A stretch of 25,453 nt of DNA. Origin: JAIOTH01 sp964486685. Its GTDB lineage: Bacteria; Patescibacteriota; Patescibacteriia; UBA1558; S5-K13. The notes below the pieces were generated by a model. It was not told where the DNA came from and made no database searches. It was given only the letters and a program-made list of their open reading frames with translations. Numbering within the stretch: the stretch's first letter is position 1; each line of letters opens with the position of its first letter. Positions 14,064-20,870 of this stretch are shown here, in pieces. The position numbers and the translations under genes are program-made. The stretch covers positions 1 to 25,453 of the forward strand of contig CAZAOE010000017.1 in assembly GCA_964486685.1 (NCBI GenBank), in the 5' to 3' direction.

Positions 14064-14990
14064 ATGAGCAAAGAAAATATAATTATTTTAGGATCAGGGC
14101 CAGCAGGATTAACTGCCGGAATATATTTAGCTCGAGCAGGCTTTAATCCTTTAATAATTGAAGGTCCTCGACCAGGCGGTTGGTTAACCACCACCACGGT
14201 TGTAGAAAATTATCCAGGATTTCCAGAAGGAATTCAGGGTTTTGATTTAATGATGAAAATTAAAGAACAGGCCCGGAAATATGGCTGTCGGATTGAAAGC
14301 GCCGTCGCAAAAAATGTGGATATCCAAAACAAGGAGATTAAGATTCAAACCGAAAAACAAGAATATCAAACCCAGGTTTTAATAGTATCTACGGGCACAA
14401 ACCCGAGAAAATTAAATATAGAAGGTGAGGATAAGTTTTGGGGAAAAGGGGTTGCTGTTTGTGCAACTTGCGACGGCGCTCTATTTAAAAATAAAAAAGT
14501 AATGGTAGTTGGTTCAGGAAATACCGCTATAGTAGATGCTTTGTTTTTAAGTAAATTTACGGATCAAGTAAAAATTATTAACAGAAGCAAAGAGTTAAAG
14601 GGTGAAAAAATTCGCGTGGAGCAAGTAATTAAGAATAAAAATATAGAAATTTTAAATTTTACTGAAATTAAACGTTTTTTAGGGCAAAATAAGCTAGAAA
14701 AAGTGGAATTATTTAATAATCAAACTAACAAAACTGAAGAAGTCGAAATTGACGGCGTATTTTTAGCTATTGGCCATATGCCCAATACAACACTATTTAA
14801 GGATAAATTAGATTTAACAGAAAAAGGATATATTAAAGTAGAGCCAGGAAGTACTAAAACTTCTCAAAATGGCGTTTTTGCCTGTGGAGATGTTATGGAT
14901 CTTAAGTATCAACAAGCTATTGTTTCGGCTGGAGCCGGCTGTATGGCCGCTTTAGATGTTCAAGAATATTTAGATAATTTAAGGAAATAA
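14064..14990 (+). CDS. trxB: Thioredoxin reductase (FAD-dependent)
   Basis: This enzyme transfers electrons from a reduced pyridine nucleotide (normally NADPH) through FAD to thioredoxin. At 308 residues it has typical low-Mr TrxR length. FAD-binding GSGPAG is at 10-15, the redox-active CATC at 133-136, the nucleotide-binding GSGNTA at 150-155, and the C-terminal FAD motif GVFACGDV at about 270. The segment that contacts the NADPH 2'-phosphate, HRRDGFR in E. coli, reads NRSKELK here (173-179), so two of the three arginines are replaced. NADH or another donor is possible. No Shine-Dalgarno site is visible. Its stop codon directly abuts a parS-like palindrome. Confidence 0.95.
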   Translation: MSKENIIILGSGPAGLTAGIYLARAGFNPLIIEGPRPGGWLTTTTVVENYPGFPEGIQGFDLMMKIKEQARKYGCRIESAVAKNVDIQNKEIKIQTEKQEYQTQVLIVSTGTNPRKLNIEGEDKFWGKGVAVCATCDGALFKNKKVMVVGSGNTAIVDALFLSKFTDQVKIINRSKELKGEKIRVEQVIKNKNIEILNFTEIKRFLGQNKLEKVELFNNQTNKTEEVEIDGVFLAIGHMPNTTLFKDKLDLTEKGYIKVEPGSTKTSQNGVFACGDVMDLKYQQAIVSAGAGCMAALDVQEYLDNLRK

Positions 14991-15006
14991 TGTTCCACGT
15001 GGAACA
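14991..15006. promoter_or_regulatory. parS-like ParB-binding site 1
   Basis: TGTTCCACGTGGAACA is a perfect 16-bp palindrome matching the bacterial parS pattern TGTTNCACGTGNAACA. It begins at the base after the trxB stop codon. A segment resembling AATTTAGTCACTTTTAAGCTT follows, shared with the other copies. Confidence 0.85.
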
Positions 15007-15053
15007 ATTTAGTCACTTTTAAGCTTAGATAAAGAGTTTTAAATTATAAAAAT

Positions 15054-15653
15054 ATGGAAAAAATAGTAAATTTTTTGGCTATTTCTGGAAAATTAAAATT
15101 TACTTATAGATATAGCGAGGTTTCTAAAATACCAAAAGAATCTAGTGCAGCACATTCTTGGCAGCTGTCTTTAATGGTTTTTTTAATAGCAGATGAGCTG
15201 AATTTAGATATTAATATGGAAAAAGCTTTAAAAATAGCTATTATTCACGATATCGCAGAGGCCCTTATTGGAGATGTAGATATGATTTTAATTAAAGACA
15301 AGAAAGTGACAAAAGAAGAAAAATATCAATTAGAAGCTAATGCTATAAATAAGTTTAAAAATTTTTTTCCAAAGAGTCGTAAAATAAAAGATTTATGGCA
15401 AGAATATCAGGAAAACAAGACAAGAGAAGCAAGATTTGTTAGGGCTTTAGACAAAATAGAAGCCCTTACTTTTTTAGCAGAACTGGGTTATAAATTTTAT
15501 GATAGACCAGAATTTATACCTATGTATGCAGATGATTTTGTAAAAGTTTTTCCAGAACTAATTCCTTTTTTAAAGATAGTTAAACTTAGATTAAAAGAAG
15601 AATTTAAAAGAGGTAATATTCCATGGAAAGACAAGTATAACTATGGCTTATAA
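15054..15653 (+). CDS. HD-domain 5'-nucleotidase-like protein (YfbR/HDDC2 type)
   Basis: This protein probably dephosphorylates deoxynucleoside monophosphates. It has 199 residues, close to E. coli YfbR. The expected active-site pattern is visible: R19 in TYRYSEV, H34 in SSAAHSWQLSLM, the HD pair H65-D66 followed by E69 in HDIAEALIGD, and D133 in RALDKIEAL. All metal-binding and catalytic positions of the family appear present. It lies between two parS sites and upstream of a nucleoside-deoxyribosyltransferase-like gene, so the two may form a nucleotide-salvage pair. No Shine-Dalgarno site is visible; the leader is the post-parS repeat. Confidence 0.88.
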   Translation: MEKIVNFLAISGKLKFTYRYSEVSKIPKESSAAHSWQLSLMVFLIADELNLDINMEKALKIAIIHDIAEALIGDVDMILIKDKKVTKEEKYQLEANAINKFKNFFPKSRKIKDLWQEYQENKTREARFVRALDKIEALTFLAELGYKFYDRPEFIPMYADDFVKVFPELIPFLKIVKLRLKEEFKRGNIPWKDKYNYGL

Positions 15654-15655
15654 AT

Positions 15656-15690
15656 TGTTCCACCTGCCTTCGCCGTAGTGAAGGTATTAT
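15656..15690. repeat. Half parS site joined to a CCTGCC hairpin repeat
   Basis: TGTTCCAC (left half of parS, 15656-15663) is followed at once by CTGCCTTCGCCGTAGTGAAG, a member of the CCTGCC repeat type. The right half GTGGAACA is missing. An intact parS copy lies 54 bp further on. It looks like a parS copy disrupted by repeat insertion and later decay. Confidence 0.6.
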
Positions 15691-15716
15691 ATATTTTTAT
15701 AATAGGGGGTAAAGAA

Positions 15717-15732
15717 TGTTCCACGTGGAACA
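15717..15732. promoter_or_regulatory. parS-like ParB-binding site 2
   Basis: Perfect TGTTCCACGTGGAACA, followed by AATTAGTCTACTTTTTGGCT and a short AT leader ending at the ATG of the next gene. Confidence 0.85.
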
Positions 15733-15779
15733 ATTAGTCTACTTTTTGGCTTAAATAAAGGATTTTAATTATAAAAAAT

Positions 15780-16229
15780 ATGAAAATTACAATCTGTGGG
15801 AGTATTAACTTTACTCCGGAAATAATTAAAATTAAAGAAAAATTAGAAAGCAATGATCATCAGGTTAATATTCCTTATTTTGTTAGAAAGATAATGAATG
15901 GAGAATATTCTTATGAAGAATATATAAAAGAGAAAAAAGATATTGGTGATATTAATATTAGAAAATCAACAGACACTGATCTTATTAAAAGATATTGGAA
16001 TTTAATTAAAGATTCTGATGTGATTTTAGTTCTTAATCTGTCTAAAAAAGGTATTGAAGGATATATTGGTGGGAGCTCTTTGATGGAAATGGGCTTTGCT
16101 TATGTTATGGATAAGAAAATATATTTATATAATCCAATCCCAGTAAAAAGTCAACAAATGCATTATATAGACGAAATTATTGATTTAAAACCTATTGTTT
16201 TAAATGGAGATTTAAATAAAATTAAATAG
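15780..16229 (+). CDS. Nucleoside 2-deoxyribosyltransferase-like protein
   Basis: This 149-residue protein has an N-terminal Rossmann-like start (MKITICGSINF) and a central block, SDVILVLNLSKKGIEGYIGG (about 79-98), followed by SLMEMGFAYVMDKKIYLYNP. This arrangement, with the conserved glutamate (E103) in the MEMGFA segment, resembles nucleoside 2-deoxyribosyltransferase or nucleotide N-glycosidase folds. The substrate is not known. It lies 126 bp after the YfbR-like gene, from which it is separated by a half and a full parS site. No Shine-Dalgarno site is visible. Confidence 0.7.
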   Translation: MKITICGSINFTPEIIKIKEKLESNDHQVNIPYFVRKIMNGEYSYEEYIKEKKDIGDINIRKSTDTDLIKRYWNLIKDSDVILVLNLSKKGIEGYIGGSSLMEMGFAYVMDKKIYLYNPIPVKSQQMHYIDEIIDLKPIVLNGDLNKIK

Positions 16230-16237
16230 TTTTAAAT

Positions 16238-16253
16238 TGTTCCACGTGGAACA
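16238..16253. promoter_or_regulatory. parS-like ParB-binding site 3
   Basis: Perfect TGTTCCACGTGGAACA, 8 bp after a stop codon, followed by AATTAGCCCACCTTTTGGCT. This copy leads not to a protein gene but to tRNA-Gly. Confidence 0.85.
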
Positions 16254-16353
16254 ATTAGCCCACCTTTTGGCTTAAATATTGGGTTTAATGCTATTTAAAT
16301 TTAAAATTTAAAATTGATTTAAAATTGATAGTTGAAAATTGAAGATTAATTTT

Positions 16354-16427
16354 GCGGGATTAGTATAGTGGTAATACGCTAGCTTCCCAAGCTATAAACA
16401 CGAGTTCAATTCTCGTATCCCGCTCCA
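16354..16427 (+). tRNA. tRNA-Gly (anticodon CCC)
   Basis: Acceptor GCGGGAT/ATCCCGC, D arm GTAT/ATAC, anticodon loop TTCCCAA (anticodon CCC), T arm ACGAG/CTCGT, discriminator T and encoded CCA. The first anticodon-stem pair is a C/T mismatch, which weakens the stem to four pairs. Confidence 0.93.
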
Positions 16428-16630
16428 TGAACTATTCGTCAATCTTCGCTTGCCTCAAGTTCATGGCGCTGCCATCAGTGTTATTTACGACACTACTTAA
16501 CGAATAGTTTATGTAGTGAACTCGAATGAAGTGAAACGAAATAAGTAGTTCACTACTATATATTATTATATTTATATTTAAAATCATTCCTAATTATTTT
16601 TTATCTTAAGTTCATGGCGTAGCCAAGCGT
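16428..16630. repeat. Inverted and direct repeats after tRNA-Gly
   Basis: No gene is seen. GAACTATTCGT (about 16431) pairs with ACGAATAGTTT (about 16500), and GTAGTGAACT (about 16514) pairs with AGTTCACTAC (about 16546). AAGTTCATGGCG occurs twice, at about 16456 and 16609. The layout resembles the blocks after other tRNAs but the sequence is different. Confidence 0.6.
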
Positions 16631-16653
16631 AATTTATTTCATAGTTTGAAAAT

Positions 16654-16680
16654 CGTTCCACTTGCCTAAGTGAAATTGTT
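16654..16680. repeat. Degenerate parS half site
   Basis: CGTTCCAC followed by TTGCCTAAGTG and AAATTGTT looks like a decayed parS-repeat junction, similar to 15656-15690. Weak evidence by itself. Confidence 0.35.
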
Positions 16681-16690
16681 ATTTTTAAAT

Positions 16691-16726
16691 TGTTCCCTGT
16701 CTACCGACAGGCAGGCACGTGGAACA
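16691..16726. repeat. parS copy 4 interrupted by a 20-bp hairpin repeat
   Basis: TGTTCC (16691-16696) and ACGTGGAACA (16717-16726) would join into a perfect parS. They are separated by CTGTCTACCGACAGGCAGGC, which contains the hairpin CTGTC/GACAG. The usual post-parS sequence (TTTTTGGCTTAGTTAAGG) follows, proving this was a normal copy. Confidence 0.8.
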
Positions 16727-16784
16727 ATTTGAGTAGTTTTTGGCTTAGTTAAGGCATTTTATGCCAATCACTAAGCTTAGCTTG

Positions 16785-16859
16785 GCCCTCGTAGTTTAAT
16801 GGATAAAACAAATCCGTCCTAAGGATAAGCTCTAGGTTCGATTCCTAGCGAGGGTACCA
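16785..16859 (+). tRNA. tRNA-Arg (anticodon CCT)
   Basis: Acceptor GCCCTCG/CGAGGGT (first pair G-U), anticodon stem ATCC/GGAT with loop GTCCTAA (anticodon CCT), T arm CTAGGTTCGATTCCTAG, discriminator A and encoded CCA. Confidence 0.93.
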
Positions 16860-16935
16860 TAATTCAATTTTTAATTAACAATTTTGAATTTTAAATTAGG
16901 GTTTTATAGCTTATTTAAAGCTTTTTATGATAAAT

Positions 16936-16971
16936 TGTTCCCTGTCTACCGACAGGCAGGCACGTGGAACA
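16936..16971. repeat. parS copy 5 interrupted by the same 20-bp hairpin repeat
   Basis: TGTTCC (16936-16941) plus ACGTGGAACA (16962-16971) flank the identical 20-bp CTGTCTACCGACAGGCAGGC at the identical point. It lies only 26 bp before the first DnaA-box-like sequence. Confidence 0.8.
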
Positions 16972-16989
16972 ATTTATTAAACTTTATTT

Positions 16990-17240
16990 GCAAGATTGGG
17001 GATAATTTTGGGGATAAATAGGGATAAAAGATGTAATTTTTTAAGGGTTTTGTCAAAAAAATTGACTTTTATAGTAATTTTGTGTTATAAATAGGTAATT
17101 TTTAAAGAAAAAAAGATGATTTTTAGTTAATTTTTTTCTAAATTTTGATAATTTTATAGAAAATTGTCAACTTATCCCCAATTTGTGGATAAATCCACAC
17201 ACTTTTATAAGTTGTGTGGATAAACCTGTGGAAAAACTTG
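16990..17240. other. Probable chromosomal replication origin (oriC)
   Basis: Three DnaA-box-like 9-mers stand in close register at the left: TGGGGATAA (16997 and 17009) and TAGGGATAA (17019). At the right are TTATCCCCA (17172), TGTGGATAA (17184 and 17215, perfect complements of the consensus TTATCCACA) and TGTGGAAAA (17227). Between them is about 140 bp of nearly pure A/T, suitable as an unwinding element. Nearby parS copies and the switch in gene orientation on either side agree with an origin. dnaA itself is not in the window. Confidence 0.82.
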
Positions 17241-17266
17241 TCAAAAAGTGTAAATTTTTGTATAAT
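17238..17266 (+). promoter_or_regulatory. Promoter at the edge of oriC
   Basis: TTGTCA (17238-17243), 17-bp spacer, TATAAT (17261-17266), 24 bp before the glycosyltransferase ATG. A DnaA-box-like 9-mer ends 3 bp before the -35 box, so DnaA binding could affect this promoter. Confidence 0.7.
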
Positions 17267-17289
17267 TTATTTATAAATAAGCTAATTTC

Positions 17290-18104
17290 ATGTTAAATCC
17301 TCTATTTTCCATCATAATTCCGACTTATAACCGCTGTCATTTATTATGGCGAGCAATTAATTCAGTTTTAAGCCAAACTTACCCCTTTTTTGAATTATTA
17401 ATTATAGATGATTGTTCTACTGATAAAACCAAGGAATTAATAGAGATATATACTGATCCTCGGCTTAAATATTTTAAATTACAGAAAAATCAAGGCGTTT
17501 CCCATGCCCGTAATTATGCTTTAAAAAAGGCCCAAGGCAAATATATTGCTTATTTAGACAGTGACAATGAATGGCATAAGGATTTTTTAGAATCTTATTT
17601 AAATGCCTTTAAAAATTTCCTAATAAAGTTATTATTTTTGCTAAGAAAAATTATCGTTTAAAAATAATTGAGAAAAATGGTCAAGAAAAAGTTTTGCGAG
17701 ATGAAATAACCAATCATGGTAAATATTTTGATTTAAAACGACTTTGGCAACGTAAAATTTTAATTGACACCAACACTTTAGTACACAAAAAAGACGTTAT
17801 TAAAAAAATTGGCAATTGGGATGAAAAAATGGATTTTTGGGAGGACTGGGAGTTTACTTTACGGATTTCTAAAAAATATCCCAAGGGCTTTTTGTATTTA
17901 AATCGGGCCTTGATTGATTATGAACAAAAAATAGATTTTTCTAACCCCAAAAAAGTGATTGCTAACTGGAATAAAAATGAAAAATATATTTTTAATAAGC
18001 ATCAGAAATACCCTTTAATAAAATTTCAGGACTGGTATCCACCCCAAAAACATAAATCAACAGTTTCTATTGTTAAATTTTTGATTGATAAAAAGAAAGG
18101 ATAA
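17290..18104 (+). pseudogene. Family 2 glycosyltransferase split by a frameshift
   Basis: Two frames together encode one GT-A glycosyltransferase of about 271 residues that would transfer a sugar from a nucleotide-sugar. The first part (17290-17661) has the family start FSIIIPTYNRCHLLWRAINS, the nucleotide-binding DD in LLIIDDCSTDKT and the metal-binding DSD in AYLDSDNEW. The second part (in frame from about 17613 to 18104) has the acceptor-side motif DFWEDWEFTLRIS. The frame breaks within AAAAATTTCC at about 17611-17620. One extra T, or a -1 slip on A AAT TTC, restores KNFPNKVIIFAKKNY. It may be a broken gene, a recoded gene or a sequence error. A TTG start annotated for the second part is unlikely. 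Confidence 0.8.
17613..17619 (+). other. Frame break / possible -1 slippery heptamer in the glycosyltransferase
   Basis: In the upstream frame the codons are AAA AAT TTC, so the heptamer A AAT TTC fits the X XXY YYZ rule. Reading on from the following C in the -1 frame gives Pro-Asn-Lys-Val and continues the protein to 18104. No search for a downstream stimulatory structure was possible. Confidence 0.4.
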
Positions 18105-18145
18105 TGGGTATATATTCATTATTAATTTTAAGTTTTGAATAAAAA

Positions 18146-18169
18146 AATGCCGAAATAAAATCCGGCATT
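18146..18169 (-). terminator. Intrinsic terminator
   Basis: AATGCCG/CGGCATT stem; on the minus strand it is followed by a run of T residues (A7 on plus). It suits the minus-strand gene at 18193 and may also stop the converging glycosyltransferase transcript. Confidence 0.75.
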
Positions 18170-18192
18170 AATTACTTTTATATTATTATTTT

Positions 18193-18780
18193 TTATTCTA
18201 AGTAAGGAATTTTTTCCTTGCCTAGATAAAGGAATCCAGCAATGATTTCACAGCGGGTAGGGAGTTGCTGTGAAGAGGGAATTTTGATTTGTCGTATGCT
18301 GTCAGGGAGTGAAAGCACCTCCTCGCTTATTTTTTTAAGGGAGTCAAAATTTCTGTTATAAAAAATTTCTTGATAAATATTTAGAAAAGGATAATAATCA
18401 AGAATTTTAAAACAAAAAGTATCTTGTGTGCTGGACTCCAAACAGATTAAATACAATTCTTCTTCGGGGTGATTTTTTTCTTTGCCTTCCTCAACCCCTA
18501 TTGCTGCTCCAGCTATCATTCCTATGGGCCCGAAACCTAGTAAATAAGCCGTTCCTGCACCAGCGACTGCGTTAGAAGCGGGATCATTTTTTTCACTTTC
18601 GACGCTTAGATAAACTGTTTCTAGAATTTCCCCGTAAAAGGTATTATTTTTTACGGATTCAATATAGTGTTTTATTTCTTCAGCCCTTATTTTTTCCACC
18701 TCTTTAAGGTCTTTATTTAGTTGAACGGTGATTGCCGTTATTATGGCAATTATAATAATTAAAGCTATTGCGTTTTTCAT
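18193..18780 (-). CDS. Hypothetical membrane-anchored protein with Gly/Ala zipper
   Basis: I do not recognise this 195-residue protein. An N-terminal hydrophobic helix (about 4-20) could be an anchor or uncleaved signal. A charged helical segment (about 24-45) follows. Around 69-95 there is a Gly/Ala-rich hydrophobic stretch (AVAGAGTAYLLGFGPIGMIA), as in glycine-zipper membrane proteins. The remainder is soluble, with cysteines at about 113, 122 and 177. A strong Shine-Dalgarno site (GGAGG, 5 bp before the ATG) is present, so this belongs with the separately expressed accessory genes here. It is a monocistronic unit against the direction of pilT. Confidence 0.65.
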   Translation of the reverse strand: MKNAIALIIIIAIITAITVQLNKDLKEVEKIRAEEIKHYIESVKNNTFYGEILETVYLSVESEKNDPASNAVAGAGTAYLLGFGPIGMIAGAAIGVEEGKEKNHPEEELYLICLESSTQDTFCFKILDYYPFLNIYQEIFYNRNFDSLKKISEEVLSLPDSIRQIKIPSSQQLPTRCEIIAGFLYLGKEKIPYLE

Positions 18781-18937
18781 TGTTCCTCCGTAAGTTTTTT
18801 AATTTAATAAAATATTTTATGTCAATTTTAAAAATAAGTCAAACAATTTTAAATTAAGTTGTGTAAAGTTTAAATAACTAGTAAAATTACTATATCAATA
18901 ACTTTTAACTTTATACTTTTAACTTTTAACTAATTTT

Positions 18938-19975
18938 ATGGATATAAATAAACTTTTAAAAATATCAGTAGAAAAAAAGGCCTCAGATTTACATTTGGTT
19001 GTTGGCCATAAACCAATTTTAAGAATAAATTTGGCTATAATTCATTTAGAGAAATTTTCTATTTTAGGCAACGATGAATTAAAAAAAATGATTGACAGTA
19101 TTCTTACTTTGGCTCAAAAGAAAAAATTTCAAGAAGAAAAAGAGTTAGATTTTTCTTATGAAATAGAAAATGTCGGCCGATTTAGAATTAATTTATTTTG
19201 GGAAAAAGATAATATTGCTTTAGTGACGCGAATTATCAGCAAAGAAATTCCTACTTTAGAAGATATTGGTTTAGGGGAAATTGCCAAGAGATTGGTCAGT
19301 AAAAAATCTGGCCTAATTTTAGTTACTGGACCAACCGGCTGTGGTAAATCAACTACCTTGGCTTCCATGATTAATTATATTAACCAAAATGAAGATGTAG
19401 TAATAATTACCTTAGAAGATCCAATTGAATATTTATTTCCTAAGGCCGAAAGCATTATAGTTCAAAGACAATTAGATTCTGATATGCGGACTTTTGCCTC
19501 GGGTTTAAAACATGTCTTAAGACAAGACCCAGATATAATTATGGTCGGAGAAATGAGGGATTTAGAAAGCATTGCCTTAACTTTGACTTTAGCGGAAACC
19601 GGACATTTAGTTTTAGCTACCTTACATACTCCTAATGCTGCTCAAGTTATGGATAGAATAGTAGATGTTTTTCCTCCGCATCAGCAAGGCCAGGTGCGTA
19701 TGCAATTTTCTATGGTTTTAAATGCTATTATTGCTCAACAATTATTACCGAAAAAAGGTGGCGGGATGATTGCTGCTCGAGAAATATTAATTAATACTCC
19801 GGCAGTTGCTAATATTATTAGAGAAAATAAAATTCCGCAATTAAATACAGTTATGCAAACCAGCGCTGATGCGGGAATGGTAACCATGACCCAAGCTATT
19901 AAAACATTATATGAACAAGAATTAATAGATGAAAATACCGCCCAAGCATTTTTAGTTAGCGAGGTTCAAGATTAA
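18938..19975 (+). CDS. pilT: Type IV pilus retraction ATPase PilT
   Basis: PilT is the hexameric cytoplasmic ATPase that drives pilus disassembly. At 345 residues it has typical length. It starts with the N-terminal PAS-like domain (KASDLHLVVGHKPILRI at about 14-30). Walker A GPTGCGKST is at 131-139, the Asp box ITLEDPIEY at about 157-165, Walker B with RQDPDIIMVGEMRD at 195-208, and the His box AETGHLVLATLHT at 219-231. The C-terminal domain is complete. In CPR bacteria type IV pili are thought to mediate host attachment and DNA uptake. No Shine-Dalgarno site is visible. The next gene starts 4 bp after its stop. Confidence 0.96.
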   Translation: MDINKLLKISVEKKASDLHLVVGHKPILRINLAIIHLEKFSILGNDELKKMIDSILTLAQKKKFQEEKELDFSYEIENVGRFRINLFWEKDNIALVTRIISKEIPTLEDIGLGEIAKRLVSKKSGLILVTGPTGCGKSTTLASMINYINQNEDVVIITLEDPIEYLFPKAESIIVQRQLDSDMRTFASGLKHVLRQDPDIIMVGEMRDLESIALTLTLAETGHLVLATLHTPNAAQVMDRIVDVFPPHQQGQVRMQFSMVLNAIIAQQLLPKKGGGMIAAREILINTPAVANIIRENKIPQLNTVMQTSADAGMVTMTQAIKTLYEQELIDENTAQAFLVSEVQD

Positions 19976-19979
19976 AAAT

Positions 19980-20741
19980 ATGGCTGATTTAAGTATTATA
20001 GTTTTGGCAGCTGGTCAGGGAACCAGAATGAATGCTGACCATCCCAAAGTTTTGATTAAATTAAATAGCCAAACCTTAATTCAAAATTTATTAGAGAATA
20101 TAAAACAAGCCGGATATTCAGATTCGGTTTCTATTGTAGTGGGTTTTCAAGGCCAGGAAGTAATTAATTTATTGGGTTCAAAATATAATTATGTTTGGCA
20201 GAAAGAACAATTAGGCACGGGGCATGCTGTACAGCAATGCCAAAAATTTTTACAAGGAAAATTTAAAGACCACTTAATTTTATATGGCGACGTGCCGTTT
20301 ATTTCTGCACAGACAATTCAGAAAATTATTAATTTACACCAGCAAGAAGAATCAGCTTTAAGTATGCTGACTTTTAAAATTTCAAATTTTAAAGATAATT
20401 ATCAATCCTATTATCATTTTGGTAGAATCATTAGAGACCAACAAGAGGAAGTGATTAAAATAGTAGAATTTAAAGATGCCAGCGAAGAAGAGAAAAAAAT
20501 TAGAGAGTTAAATCCAGCAATTTATTGTGTTCAAGACCAATGGCTGTGGGAGAATTTAAAAAAATTAAATAAGCAAAACCAACAAGCTGAATATTATCTA
20601 ACTGATTTAATAAAATTAGCAAGCGAACAAGGTTTAAAAATAAATTCTTTGGTTATTGAAGATGGTTTTGAGTTTATGGGAGTGAATACGTTAGAAGATT
20701 TAGAATTGGCGCAGAAGATTTGTAAAGAATTAGGTAAGTAG
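19980..20741 (+). CDS. GlmU-type UDP-GlcNAc pyrophosphorylase domain, no acetyltransferase
   Basis: This nucleotidyltransferase probably makes UDP-N-acetylglucosamine (or a related sugar nucleotide) from the sugar-1-phosphate and UTP. Its 253 residues correspond to the N-terminal half of GlmU. The activation loop LAAGQGTRMNADHPKVL is at about 9-25. EQLGTGHAV (about 79-87), YGDVPF (about 102-107), ELNPAIYC (about 177-184) and EYYLTD (about 205-210) are all GlmU signatures. The left-handed beta-helix acetyltransferase domain of normal GlmU is absent and the next gene is unrelated, so acetylation would need another enzyme or imported precursors. It is tightly linked to pilT. A GTAGCTT/GTAGGTTGTAG degenerate repeat follows the stop. 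Confidence 0.9.
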   Translation: MADLSIIVLAAGQGTRMNADHPKVLIKLNSQTLIQNLLENIKQAGYSDSVSIVVGFQGQEVINLLGSKYNYVWQKEQLGTGHAVQQCQKFLQGKFKDHLILYGDVPFISAQTIQKIINLHQQEESALSMLTFKISNFKDNYQSYYHFGRIIRDQQEEVIKIVEFKDASEEEKKIRELNPAIYCVQDQWLWENLKKLNKQNQQAEYYLTDLIKLASEQGLKINSLVIEDGFEFMGVNTLEDLELAQKICKELGK

Positions 20742-20808
20742 CTTGTAGCTTGTAGGTTGTAGGGGATTGGGAATTTTAAAATAATCTCATTTAAGTGGGG
20801 TTTTTTAT

Positions 20809-20836
20809 TTGACAAAAAAGTTTTTTGTGATAAGCT
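20809..20836 (+). promoter_or_regulatory. Promoter cassette of the 20871 gene
   Basis: TTGACA (20809-20814), 16-bp spacer and TAAGCT (20831-20836). The spacer region holds a perfect inverted repeat ACAAAAAA-G-TTTTTTGT. The same 28-bp cassette, with one change in the -10, recurs at 21222-21249. Confidence 0.6.
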
Positions 20837-20870
20837 AAGGTAAAGAAAATAATAATTTAGGAGGCATAAA

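Noticed and set aside
14991..16971. CRISPR array
   Set aside because: The repeated palindromes are hundreds of bases apart with genes between them, not regularly spaced repeats with short spacers; parS fits far better.
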